Part shown: one piece after another, positions 10,031 to 20,755 of the stretch | Position numbering within the stretch: position 1 is the stretch's first letter | Layout: the number at the start of each line of letters is the position of its first letter | Source: Nemertoderma westbladi | Lineage: Eukaryota > Xenacoelomorpha > Nemertodermatida > Nemertodermatidae | NCBI GenBank assembly: GCA_032718475.1 | Contig: JAUCBJ010005218.1 | Span: 1 to 46,493 of the forward strand | Reading direction: 5' to 3' | Length of the DNA stretch: 46,493 nt | The notes under the pieces: model-generated | Database searches by the model: none | What the model was told of the DNA's origin: nothing | The model's input: only the letters and a program-made list of their open reading frames with translations | Program-made: the position numbers and the translations under genes

Positions 10031-10851
10031 GTTGATTGAACGTGAAGCTGAACAGTAGCCTACCGGTACCAGTACTCTTTAGCTGGCAACTGGCAGACAG
10101 GCACAGGCTGACAGGTCAGGCTGGACGGACAGGTAGTGCACTGCAGTACTAGAATATCTATTGCAGAGACTAATTGCCCCTACTTAAACCGCGTATCGTA
10201 CTGCCACTAGTTAGTTGTTAGTTGAAACAAAATTGGAACATAATTGAAACATATTAGGAGCCACGTAATGGTGTCCTACCTGCAATGCTATGTATGCCAG
10301 CGAAACAAATTTGAAACAAATTAGGAGGGCCGTAATGATGGCTGCAATATGCTGAAATAAAGAAGATTAATGATAGTCTACCGGAGAATTGGAACAATGA
10401 TGGGCTACGGAGCTCAAAAAATTGGAACAATGTTAAGTATGCCAGTGAAACAAATTTGAAACAAATTAGGAGAGCCGTAATGATAGCCTACCGAAAGAAT
10501 TGGAACAATGATGGGCTACGGAGCTGCCTGGGTTGTTTGGCTGAACCAGTGGTGGCACGGATGAGGGTGTAAGAAAAGGGGGAAAGATCTAAAAATAGCA
10601 CCCAACAGCCCAATAGGAAGCTTCTAGCTTCTTGCATTGCTAAGGCTACCGGTACCTTGCTTGGCCTCTATGCTGTCATAACCCTTATTTTCGCATGCGA
10701 ATCAAGGTAATGTTTTAAAGATCTGGTGTGTAAAACGCGTTTTTGTGCAGTGATATGTTTATGATATTATTATTAAACTAACTGCACTAACTATCTCACA
10801 TTTATTTAATAATATATGGTAAAAAAAGCAACCAACCTATAATTACAATAA
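10031..10851. repeat. Non-coding stretch with a ~145-bp tandem duplication
   Basis: ATGCCAG(C/T)GAAACAAATTTG and about 30 following bases occur at 10294-10339 and again at 10439-10484, with a diverged half-copy at 10225-10270. GAATTGGAACAATGATGGGC recurs at 10384 and 10497. I see no gene and no inverted repeat ends. Confidence 0.6.
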
Positions 10852-12118
10852 CTAGAAAGGCATTTCCTAAAGGAAATGCAACCACGAAGCTAAGGAAAAT
10901 TAAACAAACGGCCACAATTTGGTTCGTTGCTTAGCCTAGTTTAGTAGCATTTGCCAATAAATAACTTCTATTCCCATGGAAACTAGAGTTCTCTGGAACT
11001 GTTGGTTTTACCTTTGAAAAAAGATTCAGTCCAGATTGTTTTTCAGATAACACATCGAGTTTCAGAAAATATTGTAGTTTATGTCCAAATTACAGATTTT
11101 CTATCAAAATGCATCTGTTTGCAGTGGTTGTCATGGAAACTGAAAAATAGAACAATGTAATTCGGATGCAGAATAAGTCATATAGTGGGGGTAGGTGTTG
11201 GTCCCAAGTCATAATACTATTAAATTGTGCTTCAAATTATCATTTTATTAATTTTAACATCTGTTTACTCTTGTTGCTATGGTAAATGGATTTTCTAATT
11301 AACTTCGAACGGCTTGTATATGGACCTTATAGATGAGTTGCAAAACCCCAAGTTTATATATATTACAGTTTTTCTCCAAATAGAGTTATGATTATAGACT
11401 TGAATGATATATAACTTTAAAAAAACTACGGTTACCATGGTAACTAGATATTTCTGGAATGTTTTGAGTTTCACTAAAAGTTCCAACTAGTGGTCCAGAT
11501 AACACATACCTAGTTTCGTAAAATTTTATCGTGAAGTCTATGTACAAATGAATAATTTTCGTATAAAAACATCTGTTTTCAGCGGTTGTCAAGGTAACTG
11601 CAAAATAGAACAATCAAATTCGGACGCAGAATAAGTTATATAGTGGGGGTAGGGATTGGTCCCAAGTCATCACACCTTAACCTTAGGCTTCAAATTAACA
11701 TTTTAAAAATTTTAACATCTGTTTAGCCCGGTTGCCAAGGTAACTGGATTTTCTATTTAACCTCAATCGGCTCTGCTATGGACCTTATAGTTGTGTTGAG
11801 AAACCCCAAGTTTATATGTATTATAGTTTTCCTACAAATAGAGTTACAAATATTGACTTGAAATACATAGACTTTTTTCTAAGTCCGTTGCCATGGAAAC
11901 CAGATTTTTCCTGAATATGAGACCCATCCCACACGACGCGCCTTGATGAGTAGTATATACATGCAAAATTTCAGGGTACTTTTAAAGGCTAGTTTTTTCC
12001 CCGACCAAAAAAAACCAAATCTGCCCCACACAAGTAAAATAGCCCACTATGAATAGACCATCTCAGCTAAGGAAAATCTTTCTTAGCGAAAGTAGTTGAT
12101 TTTCCTTAGCTTCGTGGA
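10852..12118 (-). mobile_element. Non-autonomous Helitron, copy A
   Basis: Read on the minus strand, the element starts TCCACGAAG and ends CTTTCTAG. These are the canonical 5'-TC and 3'-CTRR Helitron ends. A hairpin (GCATTTCC / GGAAATGC, 4-nt loop) lies 4 bases before CTAG. The host bases are A on the left and T on the right, the Helitron A|T target without duplication. Near both ends sits a 19-bp inverted repeat, CCACGAAGCTAAGGAAAAT. Length is 1267 bp. No Rep/helicase is encoded. The interior repeats an X-box-like palindrome about every 152 bp (11127, 11273, 11431, 11585, 11731, 11887). Confidence 0.88.
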
Positions 12119-12179
12119 TTATCGATTATCGAATGTTCTAGGATGTAAATACTTAGCATTATTTTATAGGAAACTATTA

Positions 12180-13455
12180 CTAGAAAGGCATTTCCTAAAG
12201 GAAATGCAACCACGAAGCTAAGGAAAATTAAACAAAGGGCCATAATTTGGTTTGTTGCTTAGCCTAGTTTAGTAGCATTTGCCAATAAATAACTTATATT
12301 CCCATGGAAACTAGAATTCTCTGGAACTGTTGGTTTTACCTTTGAAAAAAGATTCAGTCCAGATTGTGGTTCAGATAACACATACCGTACCAAGTTTCAG
12401 AAAATATTGTAGTTTATGTCCAAATTACCGATTTTCTATCATAATGCATCTGTTTGCAGTGGTTGTCATGGAAACTGAAAAATAGAACAATGTAACTCGG
12501 ATGCAGAATAAGTCATATAATGGGGGTAGGTCTTGGTCCCAAGTCATAATACTATTAACTTGTGTTTCAAATTATAATTTTAGAAATTTTAACATATATG
12601 TTTAGTCTTGTTGCTATGGTAATTGGATTGTGTAATTAACCTCGAATGGATTGTATATGGACCTTACAGATGACTTGCAAAACCCCAAATTTATATTTAT
12701 TACATTATTTTGCTGCAAATAGAGTATTGAATTTAGACTTGAATGATATCGACTTTAATAAACTCCAGTTACCATGGTAACAAGATATTTATGGAATGTT
12801 TTAGGTTTTACTAAAAGTTTCAACTAGTGGTCCAGATAACACATATCCAATTTCGTAAAATTTTATCGCGAAGTCTATGTCCAAATGAGTTATTTTTGTA
12901 TAAAAACATATGTTTTCAGCGGTTGTCATGGTAACTGCAAAATTAAACAATGAAATTCGGACGCAGAATAAGTCATATAGTGGGGGTAGGGGTTGGTCCC
13001 AAGACATAACACATTAACCTTAGGCTTCAAATTAACATTTTATAAATTTTAACATCTGTTTAGCCCGGTTGCCAAGGTAACTGGAATTTCTATTTAACCT
13101 CAATCGGCTCTGCTATGGACCTTATAGTTGAGTTGAGAAATCCCAAGTTTATATGTATTATAGTTTTCCTACAAATAGAGTTATAAATATTGACTTGAAA
13201 TACATAGACTTTTTTCTAAGTCCGTTGCCATGGAAACCAGATTTTTCCTGAATATGAGACCCATCCCACACGACGCGCCTCGATGAGTAGTACATACATG
13301 CAAAATTTCAGGGTACTTTTAAAGGCTAGTTTTTTCCCCGACCAAAAAAAACCAAATCTGCCTCACACAAGTAAAATAGCCCACTATGAATAGACCATCT
13401 CAGCTAAGGAAAATCTTTCTTAGCGAAAGTAGTTGATTTTCCTTAGCTTCGTGGA
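12180..13455 (-). mobile_element. Non-autonomous Helitron, copy B (tandem with C)
   Basis: It has the same ends, hairpin and 19-bp inverted repeat as copy A, but belongs to a second subfamily marked by GGGCCATAATTTGG where A, D and E have CGGCCACAATTTGG. Length is 1276 bp. The left host base is A. The right end abuts the CTAG end of copy C with no host base between them, a head-to-tail tandem. X-box-like palindromes include GTTACCATGGTAAC near 12768 and GTTGCCATGGAAAC near 13225. Confidence 0.87.
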
Positions 13456-15996
13456 CTAGAAAGGCATTTCCTAAAGGAAATGCAACCACGAAGCTAAGGA
13501 AAATTAAACAAAGGGCCATAATTTGGTTTGTTGCTTAGCCTAGTTTAGTAGCATTTGCCAATAAATAACTTATATTCCCATGCAAACTACTGTAGAATTC
13601 TCTGGAACTGTTGGTTTTACCTTTGAAAAAAGATTCAGTCCAGATTGTGGTTCAGATAACACATACCAAGTTTCAGAAAATATTGTAGTTTATGTCCAAA
13701 TTACCGATTTTCTACTAGAAAGGCATTTCCTAAAGGAAATGCAACCACGAAGCTAAGGAAAATTAAACAAACGGCCACAATTTGGTTCGTTGCTTAGCCT
13801 AGTTTAGTAGCATTTGCCAATAAATAACTTCTATTCCCATGGAAACTAGAGTTCTCTGGAACTGTTGGTTTTACCTTTGAAAAAAGATTCAGTCCAGATT
13901 GTTTTTCAGATAACACATCGAGTTTCAGAAAATATTGTAGTTTATGTCCAAATTACAGATTTTCTATCAAAATGCATCTGTTTGCAGTGGTTGTCATGGA
14001 AACTGAAAAATAGAACAATGTAATTCGGATGCAGAATAAGTCATATAGTGGGGGTAGGTGTTGGTCCCAAGTCATAATACTATTAAATTGTGCTTCAAAT
14101 TATCATTTTATTAATTTTAACATCTGTTTACTCTTGTTGCTATGGTAAATGGATTTTCTAATTAACTTCGAACGGCTTGTATATGGACCTTATAGATGAG
14201 TTGCAAAACCCCAAGTTTATATATATTACAGTTTTTCTCCAAATAGAGTTATGATTATAGACTTGAATGATATATAACTTTAAAAAAACTACAGTTACCA
14301 TGGTAACTAGATATTTCTGGAATGTTTTGAGTTTCACTAAAAGTTCCAACTAGTGGTCCAGATAACACATACCTAGTTTCGTAAAATTTTATCGTGAAGT
14401 CTATGTCCAAATGAATAAGTTTTGAATAAAAACATCTGTTTTCAGCAGTTGTCATGGTAACTGAAAAATAGAACAATGTAATTCGGATGCAGAATAAGTT
14501 ATATAGTGGGGGTAGGGATTGGTCCCAAGTCATCACACCTTAACCTTAGGCTTCAAATTAACATTTTAAAAATTTTAACATCTGTTTAGCCCGGTTGCCA
14601 AGGTAACTGGATTTTCTATTTAACCTCAATCGGCTCTGCTATGGACCTTATAGTTGTGTTGAGAAACCCCAAGTTTATATGTATTATAGTTTTCCTACAA
14701 ATAGTGTTACAAATATTGACTTGAAATACATAGACTTTTTTCTAAGTCCGTTGCCATGGAAACCAGATTTTTCCTGGAGATGAGACCCATCCCACACGAC
14801 GCGCCTTGATGAGTTGTATATACATGCAAAATTTCAGGGTACTTTTAAAGGCTAGTTTTTTCCCCGACCAAAAAACACTAAATCTGCTCCATACAAGTAA
14901 AATAGCCCACTATGAATAGACCATCTCAGCTAAGGAAAATCTTTCTTAGCGAAAGTAGTTGATTTTCCTTAGCTTCGTGGATCATAATGCATCTGTTTGC
15001 AGTGGTTGTCATGGAAACTGAAAAATAGAACAATGTAATTCGGATGCAGAATAAGTCATATAATGGGGGTAGGTCTTGGTCCCAAGTCATAATACTATTA
15101 ACTTGTGTTTCAAATTATCATTTTAGAAATTTTAACATCTGTTTAGTCTTGTTGCTATGGTAATTGGATTGTGTAATTAACCTCGAATGGATTGTATATG
15201 GACCTTACAGATGACTTGCAAAACCCCAAATTTATATTTATTACATTATTTTGCTGCAAATAGAGTATTGAATTTAGACTTGAATGATATCGACTTTAAT
15301 AAACTCCAGTTACCATGGTAACAAGATATTTATGGAATGTTTTAGGTTTTACTAAAAGTTCCAACTAGTGGTCCAGAAAACACATATCCAATTTCGTAAA
15401 ATTTTATCGCGAAGTCTATGTCCAAATGAGTTATTTTTGTATAAAAACATCTGTTTTCAGCGGTTGTCATGGTAACTGCAAAATTAAACAATGAAATTCG
15501 GACGCAGAATAAGTCATATAGTGGGGGTAGGGGTTGGTCCCAAGACATAACACATTAACCTTAGGCTTCAAATTAACATTTTATAAATTTTAACATCTGT
15601 TTAGCCCGGTTGCCAAGGTAACTGGAATTTCTATTTAACCTCAATCGGCTCTGCTATGGACCTTATAGTTGAGTTGAGAAATCCCAAGTTTATATGTATT
15701 ATAGTTTTCCTACAAATAGAGTTATAAATATTGACTTGAAATACATAGACTTTTTTCTAAGTCCGTTGCCATGGAAACCAGATTTTTCCTGAATATGAGA
15801 CCCATCCCACACGACGCGCCTCGATGAGTAGTACATACATGCAAAATTTCAGGGTACTTTTAAAGGCTAGTTTTTTCCCCGACCAAAAAACACTAAATCT
15901 GCCCCATACAAGTAAAATAGCCCACTATGAATAGACCATCTCAGCTAAGGAAAATCTTTCTTAGCGAAAGTAGTTGATTTTCCTTAGCTTCGTGGA
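13456..15996 (-). mobile_element. Non-autonomous Helitron, copy C, split by copy D
   Basis: Copy C is 13456-13714 plus 14982-15996, about 1274 bp of element. Copy D interrupts it exactly between an A (13714) and a T (14982). Joining the two parts recovers the sequence seen uninterrupted in copy B. It is of the same subfamily as B. The right host base at 15997 is T, so the B-C tandem as a whole sits in an A|T site. Confidence 0.87.
13715..14981 (-). mobile_element. Non-autonomous Helitron, copy D, nested in C
   Basis: A full-length 1267-bp copy of the A/E subfamily inserted into copy C at A|T without target duplication, as expected for rolling-circle transposition. The termini (TC...CTAG on the minus strand), 3' hairpin and 19-bp inverted repeat are intact. 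It is younger than C by position. Confidence 0.9.
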
Positions 15997-16016
15997 TCAA
16001 AAAACGGTTCTTGTAA

Positions 16017-17283
16017 CTAGAAAGGCATTTCCTAAAGGAAATGCAACCACGAAGCTAAGGAAAATTAAACAAACGGCCACAATTTGGTTCGTTGCTTAGC
16101 CTAGTTTAGTAGCATTTGCCAATAAATAACTTCTATTCCCATGGAAACTAGAGTTCTCTGGAACTGTTGGTTTTACCTTTGAAAAAAGATTCAGTCCAGA
16201 TTGTTTTTCAGATAACACATCGAGTTTCAGAAAATATTGTAGTTTATGTCCAAATTACAGATTTTCTATCAAAATGCATCTGTTTGCAGTGGTTGTCATG
16301 GAAACTGAAAAATAGAACAATGTAATTCGGATGCAGAATAAGTCATATAGTGGGGGTAGGTGTTGGTCCCAAGTCATAATACTATTAAATTGTGCTTCAA
16401 ATTATCATTTTATTAATTTTAACATCTGTTTACTCTTGTTGCTATGGTAAATGGATTTTCTAATTAACTTCGAACGGCTTGTATATGGACCTTATAGATG
16501 AGTTGCAAAACCCCAAGTTTATATATATTACAGTTTTTCTCCAAATAGAGTTATGATTATAGACTTGAATGATATATAACTTTAAAAAAACTACAGTTAC
16601 CATGGTAACTAGATATTTCTGGAATGTTTTGAGTTTCACTAAAAGTTCCAACTAGTGGTCCAGATAACACATACCTAGTTTCGTAAAATTTTATCGTGAA
16701 GTCTATGTACAAATGAATAATTTTCGTATAAAAACATCTGTTTTCAGCGGTTGTCAAGGTAACTGCAAAATAGAACAATCAAATTCGGACGCAGAATAAG
16801 TTATATAGTGGGGGTAGGGATTGGTCCCAAGTCATCACACCTTAACCTTAGGCTTCAAATTAACATTTTAAAAATTTTAACATCTGTTTAGCCCGGTTGC
16901 CAAGGTAACTGGATTTTCTATTTAACCTCAATCGGCTCTGCTATGGACCTTATAGTTGTGTTGAGAAACCCCAAGTTTATATGTATTATAGTTTTCCTAC
17001 AAATAGAGTTACAAATATTGACTTGAAATACATAGACTTTTTTCTAAGTCCGTTGCCATGGAAACCAGATTTTTCCTGGAGATGAGACCCATCCCACACG
17101 ACGCGCCTTGATGAGTTGTATATACATGCAAAATTTCAGGGTACTTTTAAAGGCTAGTTTTTTCCCCGACCAAAAAACCCCAAATCTGCCCCACACAAGT
17201 AAAATAGCCCACTATGAATAGACCATCTCAGCTAAGGAAAATCTTTCTTAGCGAAAGTAGTTGATTTTCCTTAGCTTCGTGGA
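16017..17283 (-). mobile_element. Non-autonomous Helitron, copy E
   Basis: 1267 bp, same subfamily and very close to A and D. The left host base is A, but the base after the other end is A rather than T, the one exception in the window; a local rearrangement next to the minisatellite could explain it. Only about 20 bp of host DNA separates it from copy C. Confidence 0.87.
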
Positions 17284-17395
17284 AAAAGGTTTTGACGAAA
17301 ACTGTCCCTGCTTTCCGTTTTTGCAAATTTCTGGCACGGCATGATTGCTCCGAGAATGTTTGCCGTGGAGTCTGAATAAGGTAGAAAAAGTAGGG

Positions 17396-19465
17396 ATGGG
17401 TGTGTTTGTTAGGTTCGGGCGGTCGGTGCGGGTGAATAGGGTGTGGGGGGGAGGGAGGGTGGGTAGGGGTAGGGGTAGGTGAGTGCGGGTAATTATGTGT
17501 GTAAGGGTAGGGAAGGTTGGGTGCGGTTAAGTAGACGTACTTGCTTAGTTTGGTGTGTGGTTGCGGTTAAGTTGACGTGCTTATGAAGGTGGGTGGGTGG
17601 GTGCGGTTAAGTACGTGTGTGCTTAGGTGGGTGTGGTTAACTAGGTATGCTTAGGTAGGTGTGTGGTTGCGGGTAAGTATACATGCTTAGGTGGGTGGGT
17701 GGGTGCGTGTAAGTAGACGTGCTTAGGTGTGTGGGTGGGAGCGGGTAAGTAGACGTGCTTATGTAGGTGGGTGGGAGCGGGTAAGTAGACGTGCTTATGT
17801 AGGTGGGTGGGTGCGGGTAAGTAGACGTGCTTAGGTGTGTGGGTGGGAGCGGGTAAGTAGACGTGCTTATGTAGGTGGGTGGGTGCGGGTAAGTATACGT
17901 GCTTAGGTAGTTGGGTGGGTGCGGTTAAGTAGACGTGCTTAGGTGTGTGGGTGGGAGTGGGTAAGTAGACGTGCTTAAGTAGTTGGGTGGGTGCGTGTAA
18001 GTAGACGTGCTTCGGTGGGTGGGTGCGGTTAAGTAGACGTGCTTGGGTGGTTGCGGTTAAGTAGACGTGCTTAGGAGGGTGGGTGGGTGGATGCGGTTAA
18101 GTAGGTGTGCTTAGGTGAATGCGGTTAACTAGGTATGCTTAGGTAGGTAGGTGGTTGCGGGTAAGTAAACGTGCTTAGGTGGGTGGGTGGGTGGGTGCGG
18201 GTAAGTAGCCGTGCTTAAGTGTGTGGGTGGGAGCGGGTAAGTAGACGTGCTTACGTGGGTGGGTGCGTTTAAGTAGGCGTGCTTGGGTAGGTTCGGTTAA
18301 GTAGACGTGCTTAGGTGGGTGCGGTTAACTAGGTGTGCTTATGTAGGTGGGTGGGTGCGGGTAATTGTACGTGCTTAGGTGGGTGGGAGGGTGCGGTTAA
18401 AGACGTGCTTAGGTGTGTGGGTGGGTGTGGTTAAGTAGACGTGCTTAGGGTGGGTGGGTGGGTTCGGTTAAGTAGACGTGCTTATGTTGGTGGGTGGGTG
18501 CGAGTAAGTAGACGTGCTGGGGTGTGTGGGTGGGTGTGGTTAAGTAGACGTGCTTAGGTGGGTGCTGTTAATTAGTGTGCTTAGGTAGGTGGGTGGGTGC
18601 GGGTAAGTATACGTGCTTTGGTGGGTGGGTGGGTGGGTGCGGGTACGGGGAAGTAGACGTGCTTAGGTGTCTGGGTGGGTGTGGTTAGGTAGACGTGCTT
18701 AGGTGAGTGGGTGGGTGCGGTTAAGTAGACGTGCTTAGGTTGGTGGGTGGGTGCTGGTAAGTAGACGTGCTTAGGTGGTTGGGTGGGTGCGGTTAAGTAG
18801 ACGTGCTTAGGTTGGTGCGGTTAACTAGGTGTGCTTAGGTAGGTGAGTGGGTGCGGGTAAGTATACGTGCTTTGGGTGGGTGGGTGCGGTTAAGTAGACG
18901 TGTTTATGTCGGTGGGTGGGTGCGGGTAAGTAGATGTGCTTAGGTGTATGGGTGGGTGTGGTTAAGTAGACGTGCTTAGGTGGGTGCGGTTAACTATGTG
19001 TGCTTAGGTAGGTGGGTGGGTGCGGGTAAGTATACGTGCTTAGGTGGGTGGGTGGGTGTTTGCGGTTAAGTAGGTGTGCTTAGGTACGGTGGGTGGGTGC
19101 CGTTAAGTCGATGTGCTTAGGTGGGTGGGTGGGTGCAGGTAAGTAGACGTGCTTAGGTGTGTGGGTGGGTGCGGGTAAGTAGACGTGCTTAGGTTTGTGG
19201 GTGGGTGCGGTTAAGTAGACGCGCTTAATTAGGTGGGTGGGTGTGGGTGAGTAGACGTGCTTAGGTGGGTAGGTGGGTGCGGTTAAGTAGACGTGCTTGG
19301 GTGGGTGCGGTTAAGTAGGTGTGCTTAGGTGGGTGGGTGGGTGCAGTTAAGTCGACGTGTGGGTGGGAGGGTACGTGTAAGTAGCTATGTAGGAATGGGT
19401 ATGTATGGTTAAGTACAGTAGGTGTGTAATGATAGGTGGGTGGGTGGGGGTAAGTTTAGCAACTA
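17396..19465 (+). repeat. G-rich minisatellite, ~36-bp degenerate unit
   Basis: About 2 kb of tandem units with the core AAGTAGACGTGCTTAGGT followed by GGGTGGGTGCGGTT-type sequence. Units are mostly 36 bp, with length variants from gain or loss of GGGT. The plus strand is nearly free of C. Most units carry three or four GG/GGG runs and could form G-quadruplexes. It begins about 110 bp after Helitron E. Confidence 0.9.
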
Positions 19466-19721
19466 ATAAATAGTATTACCACTTCTCAATAAGGTAGACA
19501 GCTGTATGTTTACAGTATAGAACGGCGTAAAGTAGAGGCATCCCATTGGATGCTATTTATAGATCCATACCCCTTTTCTTTCCCCCTCTTCCCCCTTTTC
19601 TTACGCGGTCTTACCCCCAGCACAGAGAAGATCTTCCCCCAGCTCGATACAGAGCTGTTAACTGTTCTGTTAACTATTTTATTATGTTATCGTCAATGTT
19701 CATATTTTAATTGCGTAAATT

Positions 19722-20465
19722 TTAGCTGATTTGACGTCTAATAAAAAATTCCAATTCCAACGTTAGCACTGCTACTTTGAAGTTTATTCGTGACTTAATT
19801 GGCAGCCAATGTACCGGTAGTTCCTTCAACACTGGAGTAATATGTTGTCTTGTTGGTATTTGTTTTACTATTCTTGCTGCGGCATTTTGAATTAGCTGTA
19901 ACTTTCTCAGAATCCTGTTAGGCGATCCCATATAGAGGCTATTACAATAGTCAAGTTTACTCCCTGTCCCTATCAGCTGATCAGTGCTACACTTACTGTA
20001 TTAGTTTCGCTGTATCAACCGCTATCCTTGGTCTAATCCTTTTGAATTCCCTTAAAAACATATAACATGAAGAAACAACTTTATTTACTTGATGTCTACC
20101 AGTTAAGTGAGAATCAAACTCCACACCTAGGTTTCTTTCATAGTACGAATATCAGTGCCAACTTCCAAACTTATCTCACCCACTCTGCCACTTGCTCAAC
20201 TTTATTCTGGATCCTATCAATAGGCCTAGTAGTTTAGTTTTTGAAGCATTTATCTCCATAGTTTATTTTTTTTCATCCAGGTAAATACTTGTGCAAGGCA
20301 GTCCTCTAGTCGAGACATCGGTGAGGTGATGGACCCCCTATTTCTATTGCCTGATAAACTTGAGTATCATCTGAGTACAGGTGGTGCTGCATCCCAACTG
20401 CCCAAAGGAGCTGATCAATGTCGCCAATAATGGTGCCGTGTATAAGATAAACAACAAAAATTACG
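19722..20465 (-). pseudogene. Decayed non-LTR retrotransposon reverse transcriptase fragment
   Basis: On the minus strand, fragments in several frames read through HLYSDDTQVYQ (catalytic box, near 20363-20377), then RNLGVEFDSHL, then KLDYCNSLYMGSPNRILRK, and HITPVLKELPVHWLP (about 19790-19850). This order is that of the RT palm and the post-palm region of L2/CR1/Jockey-like elements. In-frame stops (for example TAA and TAG around 19985-20000) and frameshifts show it is dead. The endonuclease part is absent. Confidence 0.8.
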
Positions 20466-20699
20466 ACATATTTTTATGTACGCTAGTCAGTAGTCTCATG
20501 CTGTCATGCTAGTACAGTCAAGTCCGAAGTCAGACAGTAGTACACCCAGCAGACCACTGGGCCAGTAGAGTATTGTCTGTTTCTACTGTGTGTAGTATAT
20601 TGGTAATGCAGTAATGCTGTAATACAGTAATACACAATACAGTACCGGTACTGCAGTACAGCCAGACAGCAGTTTGATTGATTGATTGATTGTTTTTTA

Positions 20700-20755
20700 G
20701 GGTAAATCTTTTCGACCTACGCGTAGGCCTACGCGTAGGTCGAAAAGATTTACCC
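20700..20755. repeat. Perfect 56-bp palindrome without spacer
   Basis: The left half begins GGGTAAATCTTTTCGACCTA at 20700 and reaches its centre at 20727/20728 within AGGCCT. The right half is the exact reverse complement to 20755. The next outer bases do not pair. It contains two ACGCGT sites. Confidence 0.97.

Noticed and set aside
11295-16778. Repeated minus-strand frames of 63-93 codons in the Helitron copies
   Set aside because: Non-coding Helitron interior; frames differ among copies by stops and indels, and reflect shared repeat sequence.
17396-19465. Internal telomeric repeat array
   Set aside because: Contains TTAGGT-like words, but the true unit is about 36 bp and not a short telomeric repeat.
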